From the NCBI GenBank assembly GCA_973895155.1, contig OZ316893.1, positions 15,934,001 to 15,998,000 of the forward strand: a DNA stretch of 64,000 bases. Reading direction: 5' to 3'. The notes below the pieces were generated by a model that was given only the letters and a program-made list of their open reading frames with translations, had not been told where the DNA came from and searched no databases. A program made the translations under genes and the position numbers. Source of the stretch: Marsupella aquatica (Eukaryota; Marchantiophyta). Numbering within the stretch: the first letter of the stretch is position 1; every line of letters starts with the position of its first letter. This document shows positions 54,531 through 64,000 of this stretch, piece after piece.

Positions 54531-55720
54531 GATCTCACTTGTTGAGAGTTTGGGATGATGGCAGGGTGCGATTGGTACCTCCTTTATCCCAGCGTGCACG
54601 ATTGGTGTTATGGATTTTGGCGTACATGTGTTGTGTGTCGTGTGATTATTTATTTTCTTGTTTACATGGTGTGCCGCGATGTGAGTTGTGTATGGATGTG
54701 TGTCCGCACGACAATTTCCTTGCATGATGTAGATTCTATAATATATTGTACTTTATGATGTTATTTGTCTTATTATTAAATGTAGCTTTCTTCAGTATGT
54801 AGAGATTAATAGCTCTAATAAACTGAACAAAAATAAGTTGGATAGAAGATTAGTGATGTTGTATTCAATGTTTGGGGGCTTGTGCAGATTGATTGGAGGT
54901 TTTACTCATAATTCTTTTGGTGTGCCTAGGGAGGATTATAGTGAGGATTACAACATACTTCACACTAGGTGTGAGGAGAGTTTACATGAGACATTCAAGC
55001 TTGGAGGCAGACATCAAGTGGTAGAGTATTTTCGTAGGGCTCTCATCGTGTGACCAGGTAGGTTTGTATGATTGCATGTTTTGTTTGATGATTACAATTT
55101 GTATGGATTTTATTAGTTGTGAAGTGGCCTAATGACCTTTGAATTCAATTCTTGACCCCATTGACCCTTTCTTGAGATGAACATTTTCTTCTTGGTTGCT
55201 AGAGAAGCTTGGGAGAGTTTACAAATTATTTGGCAATCAATAGCAAACTCAACTTTATTACAACACTTCGAATTCAGGTTTGATTTTTTTCTCTTCTCTC
55301 TATATGGTTAATAGTTGTCATTGCTAATATTTTTGTGTAATAAACCAATATCAAACATTTATGCAGTTCCAAGATTTCACCTCTAGTATATTGATTTGTG
55401 ATAATTATTTGTGAATAAAAGAAAGTATAAAGTACTAATTTTCAACATTCTGATATTCAGATCTAAACTCAGTGTACTGTTTGACCAGAAAATTGGAGCT
55501 TCATATTTGACTTGTAAATGTTTCTCAAATCTTAACAAGTAAAGAAAAGTAAACACTAATACTGTATCTAAGGAGCTTTGCTACAAAGAAAAGCATAAGA
55601 AAACTTAAGCTTGAGAGTTATTTCATTTTGTTCCTTTTCCAATAGAAATAGCAGACGCAAGATCTACATTTGATACTACTCTTAACATCACAAGCCATTA
55701 CCTTAAAAATCAAGAAGATT
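54531..55720. other. Degenerate 3' flank of the Gypsy element
   Basis: AT-rich sequence. A 71-codon ORF (54838-55053) is without a recognised domain. No integrase core or LTR was identified, so the element is truncated or replaced here. Confidence 0.45.
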
Positions 55721-56145
55721 CCAAGTTAAGGCATCATGATGCACACATTTCCAAGTGTACTTTGTGACCCCAATTGTAATTTTAAAATTAATAAGGTTAC
55801 AAGTTAAGGCATTCTGGTGCACACATCCGCAAGGGTCGGTGTACTGTTTGACCCACATTGTAACTTTGAAATTGATAAGGTTACAAGTTAAGGCATTCTG
55901 GTGTACTCATCCGCAAGGGTCGGTGTACTGTTTGACCCCAATTGTACCTTTGAAATTGATAAGGTTACAAGTTAAGGCATGTTGGTGCCCACATCTGCAA
56001 GGGTCGGTGTACTGTTTGACCCCAATTGTAACTTTGGAATTGATAAAGTTACAAGTTAAGGCATTTTGGTGCACACATCCGCAAGGGTCGGTGTACTGTT
56101 TGACCCCAATTGTAACTTTGGAATTGATAAGGTTACAAAGTTAAG

Positions 56146-56433
56146 ATCAGTGATTTCACTAACTCTGGACATTCTTTTGTCCAATTTTTTATCATGAAAT
56201 TTCCAACACCAATTATTCTTTTCCCTATAACTTGAGTTCTAGAGTACATTGTATGCTATGCATAGATTTATTAGGAGTAGCTTGTTAAGCTTCATATATC
56301 TTGATCAAAAAATTTCAAATATGATATTGATAAGTCTCATATTTATCTACAATTCAGTTGATTTAAATTTCCAAAAAGTTGTTATGAAATTTCCAAATCG
56401 TTAATAATATTCCAGAATTAGTGAAACTATTGA
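56146..56433. mobile_element. 288-bp MITE in the tandem array
   Basis: The ends ATCAGTGATTTCACTAACTC and its imperfect complement at 56410-56433 (ending GTGAAACTATTGA) form ~24-bp inverted repeats. TTAAG flanks both sides (56141-56145 and 56434-56438). Removing it rejoins two array units. The superfamily is unclear. Confidence 0.7.
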
Positions 56434-56579
56434 TTAAGGAATTCTGGTGCACACATTCGCAAGGGTCAGTGTACTATTTGACCCCAATTCTAACTTTGAA
56501 ATTGATAAGGTTACAAGTTAAGGCATTCTGGTGCACACATCTGCAAGGGTCGGTGTACTGTTTGACCCCAATTGTAATT

Positions 56580-56782
56580 CCTGGGCCCTCACTCTGTGTA
56601 AAAGAAGTAGACCCCCCTACGATCGGGCCCTTTTTCCTGTTTACCCCTTGTTATTTCCATTTTACTATTAAAAGTTCCCTTATTACCGGTAATAATTATA
56701 ATTATTAGTTCAAAATGAATAAAAATTACCCTTCAAGCATTCGCACGTCCTCCACATATTAGTTAAGGCTGAGGGCCCAGGG
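56580..56782. mobile_element. 203-bp MITE in the tandem array
   Basis: CCTGGGCCCTCA at the left and TGAGGGCCCAGG at the right are exact inverted repeats. ATTGTAATT is duplicated at 56571-56579 and 56783-56791 (9 bp, or 8 bp if the terminal base belongs to the element). Excision restores the array unit. The interior is AT-rich. Confidence 0.85.
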
Positions 56783-56870
56783 ATTGTAATTCTAAAATTG
56801 ACAAGGTTACAAGTTAATTAAGGCATTTTGGTGCCCACATCCGCAAAGGTTGGTGTACTGTTTGACCCCA

Positions 56871-57357
56871 CAGGTGACTCGTCTACTGGATCCTTGACTT
56901 TGCTTTCTTCAAAGTACAAAGCTTGAGACAGATCAGCTTCCCTGTCACCCTTGACATACCTGATTATCCAAGTCCCAGCCAAAACCTGATCCCTAATCTG
57001 GTCTCTCCTATCAATGTTTGAATCCCTGTACTCCTGGCCCGTGATCACCATCAATTGCTGATCATTAGCTTCATTCACTTGAAGCACAATGTTGCCAACC
57101 TGCACAGCAAAACAGTACATGTATGTTCCTTCCCCATCCCTTGTACAGGTGTGTTGAAGTCTGCTGCGAGATCGAGGACCCAATGGTGACTCGGGGTTCT
57201 GCATTCTCAACCTGCGTTTGTACTTCCCCAAAGTGCAGGGACGACCATCACTCAAAACTCCCCCACAGCCTTCATACGTAAAGCCTCTGGCACATAGACC
57301 CCATATCCTATCAATCCTGACTTTGTGAAGAGTATCATACAGGCTAAGCTTCTCCAT
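56871..57357 (-). CDS. Unrecognised exon, cut at its 3' end by the tandem array
   Basis: An acceptor-like TTTTGCAG precedes ATG at 57357 (MEKLSLYDTLHKVRIDRIWG). The frame is open through a Cys-containing part (CARGFTYEGCGGVLSDGRPC), a basic stretch (KYKRRLRM) and a mixed region (DQQLMVITGQEYRDSN, TWIIRYVKGDREADLSQALY) to where the ~84-bp repeats begin at 56870. Beyond that the frame reads repeat sequence and stops. No known domain is recognised. It lies on the same strand about 1 kb downstream of the RING-like gene and could be an extra 3' exon of it or an independent gene that lost its end. Confidence 0.4.
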
Positions 57358-57464
57358 CTGCAAAACTGAAGCACCTCATTCTCAGAAGCAAGAATTCAAA
57401 AGTGTCCGCAGAAGTTCCAGTTACAAGAAACCAGTTACAAGAGCCCCATGGACGTCAAGTCCTT

Positions 57465-58115
57465 CCCTGAGTACTTGCAATCATTCCCCCGGCCAGTACT
57501 TAAAGCCCTTTCCACAAGGATTTGGAGTCATTCCACAAGGACCCAGAGTCGTTCCAGGACTTTGAGTCCTTCAAAATCCTTCCATAAGGACTCAAACTCC
57601 TTTGGAGTCCTCCCACGAGGACGCGGGGTCCTTGCCCAAGGAGCCGGAGTCCCCTCTAGTCCTTTCTCAGGGATGTTTAAGTCCTTTGAAGTCCTTGCCC
57701 AAGGATTCTAAGTCCTTTCCCAAGGACTCAGAGTCCTTCCACGAGGACTCTGACTCCTTCCATGAGGACTCTGACTCCTTGCCCGAGGACTCTGAGTCCT
57801 GTCCGAAGATGACTCGTAGTCCTTTACCCAGGACTTGTAGCCCTTGCCCAAGGACTCGCAGTCCTTTCCCAAGGACTCTGGGTCCTTTCCCAAGTCCTTT
57901 TACAAGGACTAGGAGTCCTTTCCCAAGGACTCGGGTCCTTTCCCAAGGACTCGCAGTCCTTTCCCAAGGACTAGGAGTCCAGTCCTTGCCCGAGGACCTC
58001 CGACTCCTTGCCGCCCGAGGACTCCAAGTCCTTCAAAGTCCTTCCACAAGAACTTGGGGTCCTTCAGAGTCCTTTGACAAGGACTAAGTCCTGGACCAAG
58101 GACTCTATCATTGAC
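57465..58115. repeat. GGACTC/GAGTCC palindromic minisatellite
   Basis: Dozens of copies of CAAGGACT and AGTCCTT variants alternate so that most units (about 18-24 bp, for example AAGGACTCAGAGTCCTT) are themselves palindromic. Related motifs reappear at 61832-61864 (GGACTCGGAGTCC). Long ORFs across the array are by-products of the period. Confidence 0.9.
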
Positions 58116-58411
58116 TCTACCAAGACCCTAAGGACTGAAGCTCTTGCCCACAAACTTCAAGTCCTCACGCTAGGACTTGAACTCCTCAGGCCCTGCTGTC
58201 CAAGCTAATTTCAAACAAAATAGTCACGATTCTAGTCAAAGACATAAAGGGGAACGGTTTGAGATAGAAAACCAAAGTTACCTGCTTGATTGTTTAGACT
58301 CCGTTCACAGCTTTGGCTCTTGTTTTCCGCCCTGATTTTATCTGCTGCACATGAAACGATATTCTTTGTTATTCAGTTCATAGTACCCAGAAAACCCTCA
58401 GATTCCATTTG
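58116..58411. other. Spacer between minisatellite and RING-like gene
   Basis: This would hold the 3' untranslated region of the minus-strand gene. Nothing else is recognised. Confidence 0.35.
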
Positions 58412-60908
58412 CTATGGGTCTCTTACAAGAAGCTGCAATCGTTTCCTGGAGTTTGAGCACTTGGGAGGAAGAACAAGGGATTCAGTTGTACTGCTGTTCG
58501 ACCGTGGAGGTGTTTCTCCTGCTTCAGTTTGAACAAGGCTCAACAGTCGCCTGAATGAAACACGAGACACGGACTCAGGAGTAAAGGGCAAGGTGCCAAG
58601 CTCAAGAGGTGTCAATAGGGTACTGGTCACCTTGCTAGCTAATTCACTCTCTTGCTTCTGTTTCTTCCTCACATGCAGTTCATTGGTCAATGTGGGATCC
58701 AACGCTGGCATTTCAGGAGAGTCATCCTCATGAGTACCCTGTTCATGCACAGAAATAGTGTGGTTCACATTGCACAACCGCACAGCTTGGACTTGGGCTT
58801 CTTCCTGCACACACAAATGAAGACATAATTTACTACATGGCCCAAAACCGGAACCTTAGAAACCAAATACCAATTGAAACATGACAGTGTGCCTCTACAT
58901 ACCAGAGCTTGCGTGGACTGCATTTGTTGCACAAGGTGACGACGTCTGCCCAAGCAGGCACTGTTTACCCCGTATGTTCCCTTCATCTCTTGAATATAGC
59001 CACCTTCACCCAATGGCAACTTGTCCTGCCCTATGTTTGGAAGACCCCAACTTTGAACCCAATCTTCCAAAAAGGGTTTCCCACATGCAAAGCAACAGGG
59101 TGCTCTTGTTTTATCCCCCAACAATGTAAATAAACAATGTGGATGATACATGTGGCCACAACTTGCTGGAACCCAGTTGAAACAATGGTACCCGTGGCAA
59201 CAAATTGGACAATTACTCACAAGCACTTCCGTTCCCACTATTGTAGTTGATGTGGGAACAAAGCGAGGTTGCAACACTGGACATGGATTGGACAAAAGAG
59301 ACTCCAAAATAACCAGTTCAGACTTTTGAGCTGCTGCAGACAACTCAAGGGGCTTCAGGTCTACTTCCAACTGTGACTCCACAACTTTTAGACGAGCTAC
59401 CTTCTCTGGTACCCGTTCAAAGCGCTTGTTGTTGGTATCTATGAGCTTGTCAAATGTTGCCATCCCCTTCAGAATAGATGATTCATTGTTCTTCAACGCC
59501 TCCATGTCCTTGTTACCATCCTCTAACTTCTGCCGTAAGATAACAATGTAGCTATCCTGCCCCCCCCGAAAAGAAAACAACACATGGCAACATTATTTTG
59601 CAGTTCATCATGCATCAATGCCTCGTCCTGCCAAACCGAATCCAACCACCCAACAAAACATACATAGCCTACAGGTATTTTGAGCAACACAAGGACAGGC
59701 CTATGGTCTGACAAGCAGTATACCTCCTCGCCTTGCTCTCCCTTCAGCTCCTTGAGCTCCATTTCTGTTGACAAGTCATCATGTAGGGTGTCCCTTGCCT
59801 GCATTTTGCTTCTCACCTCACCCAACTCTTCCTCTAGTTTGTTACGTTGCTCTTGAATGACAGAGATGACTGCTGGATGATCCCGTTTTGACCCCTCCAA
59901 GCTTTCCACAGTCTTCTGAACCGCACTGATGCGCTGACGAGTCTCTTTTAGACTACATTCAATCGTGACGATTTGCCCATCCAGAATGGACAGCAAAAGA
60001 CTTCTTGGCAATGCAGGGAGAACAGGAGTCTCGGGCTTGGTAGGGAGAAGCTTTATCTGGGGGACACAAAGGGCTGCAGCTTCCAATGGTTTGGGATGTG
60101 GGCTCCCCTTGCTGCAAGAATCCACTATCCCTGGGTGAGCTTTGTCCCTCGCCGTTTGATTCTCGGTAGAAATCCGTGGGACGGGCTGTGGGAGATGCGT
60201 TGAAGGGTCATCCACAAGCCACTTCAAATTTTCTTCATCAAATTCCGCAGGCACTGGTGGTGAATATAGACGTAGCCTCCTTACGCAAGGAGGCCCGTCT
60301 GGCTTACCCTTACCATCTCGCTCCCATTGGGCAATTTGCCCCTTTAGCTTGGACACTGCATACACACACCAGTCCACCTTTTGCCTTTGGATCCTCTCTG
60401 CATAGGCCCCTTTGATGAAAGTGAATGACAGAAAGCCATTCATTGGTAAGTCGTAACCATCCACAACTTGGGATAGCTGCAAAACCTCCTCAATTGGAAG
60501 GCCGACACAAAGACTCAGCTTATACCCGTTCCTGTCTTTCTCTCCAAACACCTCGGCCAATTGTTCCTTGGAAATGTCTTTGATCTTATGAGGATTAATA
60601 CCTTCGTTTGGAAGACCAAATGTGGTGTGGAAATACTCTGCGTCCTTAACGTAATCTTCAGGATCCCATGACTCTACAGGCACCTCCACCTTAGCCTTTC
60701 CTTTTAACGCTTTGGTACTCTCAGATAGGGGAGCAGGAGAGTCAGTCGTAGCATGGTCCGTAGCTAGGGAAGCAGAAACTTTGGGTTTGCTAGTAGTTCG
60801 CGCTCTGCCGCTACGAGGGATAACAGGGTGTGGGACAACTATCTCCTTTTCTCCTAACTGAATGGTAGAAGTTGGAGGAGCTTTTGGCTTATTAGTTGAC
60901 GCATCCAT
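58412..60908 (-). CDS. Coiled-coil protein with a RING-like zinc finger, three exons, intact
   Basis: Exon 1 (60908-59724) starts MDASTNKPKAPPTSTIQLGE and has a basic Ser/Pro-rich leader. A globular part follows (ESWDPEDYVKDAEYFHTTFG, GFLSFTFIKGAYAERIQRQK), then a coiled coil (QEQRNKLEEELGEVRSKMQ). Exon 2 (59556-58903), after an AG acceptor, adds more coiled coil (LRQKLEDGNKDMEALKNNES). It then has CPICCHGYHCFNWVPASCGH, MYHPHCLF and CCFACGKPF, a C-x2-C...C-x-H-x2-H-x2-C...C-x2-C layout close to RING/PHD-type fingers. Exon 3 (58804-58412) is Ser/Thr-rich and ends RDP. All three junctions are GT-AG and in phase, with no stop. A ubiquitin-ligase role is possible but unproven, and no family is recognised for the N-terminal domain. 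Alternative upstream codons reach 60941. Confidence 0.65.
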
Positions 60909-62166
60909 GACTGCATTCGAACAAAGTGTAGAAGGTATCACTGAGGAAAGCTAGTGTTCAATGGTGACAACTTCAACTACCATCGGGCGCACACCTACAG
61001 TAATTACCTCAGGGCTGTTGCGGATTGAAAATGGATGTTCAATCACCAATGACTTGCAGGTAAAGTTTCCTCCACTGGCTCAATTCAGGCCAACCGCACG
61101 ACCTGCATCCAATTTATACAAATGACGAGTCACTTTAAAAGGTTCGATTACTGAGAAGGCTTGTACTCAATCTGTGATTCATTGGTATAGTTGTTTGAAA
61201 ACTACAAACAGGGCGCTATGACCTATCGGAAGTCAGCTAAGGGAACCAAAACAAAGCTAGCCATTGTTTCGAGAGTTTCATGATTGCGCAAACCAAACCT
61301 AAGGCGACCAGTGGAAGCTTAAGACACCATCTGAAGAATAGATTTCTGATAGCTGTTCAATCAAACTTAATCCAGAATTTGCAAATGACGTTTAACATAC
61401 CAAGCTATTGTACAGTTTGACTGTCGAAAAAGCTCCCCTCAATTTGAACTTCCTTCACTACCTTGCCTGTGTTGCCAACAAAGCTCCTTTCGAACCTCCT
61501 CCACTGACTGCCGATGTCTAGCTTCAAGCTATTTCACAATGAAAGCTCCCCTGTATTCTCAATGGTTTGAACGAGAGTCCTCTAAATCAATTGCGATCAA
61601 TGTGACTCAATGCGTCCATGGAAGGTAGACCTCAGATTATCTTGCTAACCATCGTCGCTCTCCCTTCCTCACCCGACATTGAAACGTTCACTACTTTCTG
61701 ATTTCGGCAACTATGGTTTTCAAGCTCGGTTTTCACCATCAAAAAGTTTGAGAAATTGTGGAATGCTGATAAAACTTGCCGCGTCCGCAAGTCCTTACCA
61801 CTATTGTCATTGTCGTGGCTAGGATGGAAGGACTCGGAGTCCTTGTTTTCAAATAGTCCTTGACGACGTGGGACAATAGGACTTAATTATCGTCCACTTT
61901 CCAAAGTCAATTCATGCAGGCTACTTCCCCGAGGACATTTATTAAACACTTGTCGCATGTAAGTACTTTATGACTTAAATTAGAGTTCTAGGCTACTAAA
62001 TCCAAAAATGGTTATAATGGAATCATTTCTCAATCATTTAATTCTAGCCTTTGATCTATGAATTTTCAATCTTGGCCATTGAGGGATATGTTGCACATTT
62101 AATGCAACATGGAAAGGACTTGAGTCCTTGTCTAGGAGAAAAAAGGACAAAAATGGTAGTCCTCAA
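60909..62166. other. Spacer between two minus-strand genes
   Basis: Likely contains the promoter of the RING-like gene. One GGACTCGGAGTCC-type palindrome lies near 61838, and AAGTCCT-type motifs near 61790 and 61880. No coding region is seen. Confidence 0.4.
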
Positions 62167-64000
62167 TCATGCAATCCACCCTACCATACTACTGACAGGA
62201 AGCCTTTCAGTTGGTGACCCATATCCCGCTTCGGCATACTTCTTCAATTTCTCCGTTTGATTGTCAGCACGCTTCTGCAACCCGAGCATCTTATCCCTGG
62301 CTTCCTCCAATTCCTAAGATACGTCTTCAACTTCATCATTAAGCCGTTGTATCTCGGACCTGGCCATCTTCAGCTCCTCATTTAAGATCTGCACGATCTC
62401 CAACTCTTGCTTATCTACGGCTGCTTTCAAGGAGTTGTTGATGCCTTCTAGTTTTGTGACCTCTTCCGTCCATGCCTGCTTTGTCCTGGTTAGCTCCTCC
62501 TGAAGCTCCTTGCGTATCTATTGAACCCGGTTTAGGTGATCATTGGCCGTTGTGCACATGGCGTCATCATGCTTCTCACGCATGGCCTCCAACCGGTCGA
62601 GTAACTTGTCATACTTCCTTTGGGCTTCTGCCAAGGCCTTCTCGCTTTGGGTGGCCTGATCCTTAGCCGTCTTTCTGAGCCTCTCGACCTGGCGATTTAG
62701 ACCCTGTACTTCTGCTTTTGAATCGGCTAACTCTAGCTCTACCTTTGTCAATTTTTCCTTGATCTGCTGGTTATCCAATTGGTAGTTTTCCAATTGGTTG
62801 TTCGCCACCTCCAATTCCTGCTGCTTAGCCAAGAGATCCTGCTGAGTTGGTTGACCAGACTTCGTCTTAGCAACTTCGGCTTCCATGGAGCAAAGTCGAG
62901 CGATTACCTCCTCTTTCTTTAACCGCTCCAACGTCATTGCCTCCTCCAGTCTCGTTTGATCAGCCACTTCTTTTCTAAGAAATGGCCCGGATTCCAACTC
63001 GTTACTGAAGATTTCTAAGGCTAAGAGTCCACACATGTCTCCATACTCCTTAGCCCAATTTCTTGGGTAGTTTGACCTCCCAGGTGATACTAGCATCTGC
63101 CATCGAGGTCGTCTCTCCCAAGCCTCTGCCCATAATTGATCAAAGTTAGTGAGAGGTTCGGCCTGCCTCTCACTAAGCCGTCTTATTTCTTCCGGCCACT
63201 CTCCTCCTGGTAGCTGGCATTCCTGTTTTGCATTCCGGGCCCCCCACTCCTTAATCCTCTCTTGTAGCCCGGCTTCAGCTTCCTTCATCTTGTCAAATTC
63301 CAATGGCGTCACCTCTGGTGGAGGAGATTCTGGTGTTTTCTGGTCCTCCGGCTTGCCATAGAAGACTGCGGGAAGTCTTCTACAAAACCTTCCCATCATT
63401 CTAACTCCTGGTACCGGCCTCTCCCCGTGATCGACATAGTCATCGCCGTAATCATCCACATTAACCTGACTACCTAGCATGCTGGCCTCTCCTCCAAAGC
63501 CCCCAATCTCTTCCTCCAAATATTGTTGGGCTGCTGCTGGTTGACTTTCCTCCACAGGTCCCTCCACTTGGGCTCTGTTAGAAGCTCTTAATACCGGCCT
63601 CTCCTGGCTTTGGCTTACCTTCTCATCTGTCTCCGAATCCATTCGCTCGTCATATTTCTTTCTCTCTTCGGCAGTCATCTTCCTTTCGACCAATTGGATG
63701 CCTGCATATGGATTATTATGAGTAGGTCGGCGCAACGGATTTCTCACTACATCATATGTTACTACCTTTGGCTCCTTGATAGGGGAATGCTCCCGTTCTT
63801 GTGTTGCCGGTGTTGCCGACCTCCTCCCGTGGCGTCGTTTGCTTAGAGGCTCCTCGTCCTCCTCCACCTCCTCAAGTGGTGCAGTGATCGGCATCCGCTC
63901 TTGTATAGGCAACACCGGTGCAAAAGACTGGCTTCTTGCATATCGGCAAAGTAATTGCAGATGGTACCCTAGTCTGGATACCGCTCCCTCCCCAATGCTC
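62167..64000 (-). pseudogene. Long coiled-coil protein, open at the window edge, two in-frame stops
   Basis: The frame is open from the window edge (reading HLQLLCRYARSQSFAPVLPI) to TAG at 62518-62520. It continues in the same frame through another TAG near 62316 to a stop at 62167-62169. The first part is charged and Pro-rich, with basic RRHGRR and acidic DYGDDYVDHGE patches. The middle has YPRNWAKEYGDMCGLLALEI, and the last 200 codons before the first stop are a classic long coiled coil (QQELEVANNQLENYQLDNQQ). The coiled coil goes on after both stops (LNEELKMARSEIQRLNDEVE), so the stops are probably recent. No family is recognised. It could be a host cytoskeletal-type protein or a transposon-encoded structural protein. 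Confidence 0.4.

Larger units (their letters stand above)
55721..56870. repeat. ~84-bp tandem repeat array, interrupted by two MITEs
   Basis: The unit contains GGTTACAAGTTAAGGCATTC, then CATCCGCAAGGGTCGG, TGTACTGTTTGACCCC and AATTGTAACTTTGAAATTGA. About five copies lie at 55721-56140, two at 56434-56579 and one at 56783-56870. The first copy is the most divergent. The repeats abut the end of the minus-strand exon at 56871. Confidence 0.9.

Noticed and set aside
48548-55720. LTRs for the DNMT-bearing Gypsy element
   Set aside because: No matching direct repeats were found by eye between 46-48.5 kb and 54.5-57 kb, so no LTRs are annotated.
55755-56144. 129-codon ORF with repeating peptide
   Set aside because: It simply translates the ~84-bp tandem array.
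55721-56870. Tandem array as a CRISPR array
   Set aside because: Units are contiguous without unique spacers, and the setting is a plant nuclear genome.
57448-58087. ORFs of 87 and 161 codons
   Set aside because: They translate the palindromic minisatellite. The Ser/Asp/Pro repeats reflect the repeat period.

Overview
The window is nuclear DNA of a green plant with a large, repeat-rich genome. The one clear housekeeping gene is CLPR2 (about 38.27-40.22 kb, + strand, six conserved exons), a subunit of the plastid Clp protease. Splice sites are ordinary GT-AG and introns are about 100-500 bp. The transposon set (Copia, Gypsy, CACTA, MULE, MITEs) is typical of streptophytes. A Gypsy element carrying a cytosine-5 DNA methyltransferase has precedent in charophyte algae, so a charophyte or non-seed land plant is plausible, but the species cannot be named from the sequence.

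Layout. 0-0.5 kb: broken 3' end of a ParB/DNA-methylase-like gene. 0.5-5.5 kb: two weak ORFs and degenerate repeats. 5.5-18.9 kb: a decayed MULE-type transposase gene (GCM-like zinc finger, transposase core, SWIM finger; minus strand), split in an exon by a complete 9,985-bp CACTA element (7054-17038) with 16-bp terminal inverted repeats and a 3-bp target duplication. The CACTA carries Tnp2 and a SET-domain protein on the minus strand and a PTTA/TnpA-like gene on the plus strand. 19.4-36.2 kb: a second, fuller copy of the ParB/DNA-methylase-like gene (+ strand), split by two antisense Copia elements (20936-27849 and 29568-35275), each with 5-bp target duplications. 36.2-42.2 kb: short tandem duplications and CLPR2. 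42.26-43.22 kb: a fold-back element. 43-48.5 kb: no recognisable gene. 48.5-54.5 kb: a decayed Gypsy element ordered gag-protease-C5 DNA methyltransferase-RT-RNase H, with a MITE in RNase H. 55.7-56.9 kb: an ~84-bp tandem array with two MITE insertions. 56.9-64 kb (minus strand): an unknown exon, a GGACTC/GAGTCC minisatellite, an intact three-exon RING-like coiled-coil gene, and a coiled-coil ORF running off the window.

The most striking theme is three methyltransferase-type folds tied to mobile or TE-like DNA within 64 kb: a C5 DNA methyltransferase inside Gypsy pol, a SET protein inside a CACTA element, and a ParB-plus-beta-class-methylase-like gene family. The first has published precedent in a charophyte and in dinoflagellates. 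I know of no description of the other two in plants. Most copies here carry stops or frameshifts, so this window holds relics of these systems, and active copies would have to be sought elsewhere in the genome.
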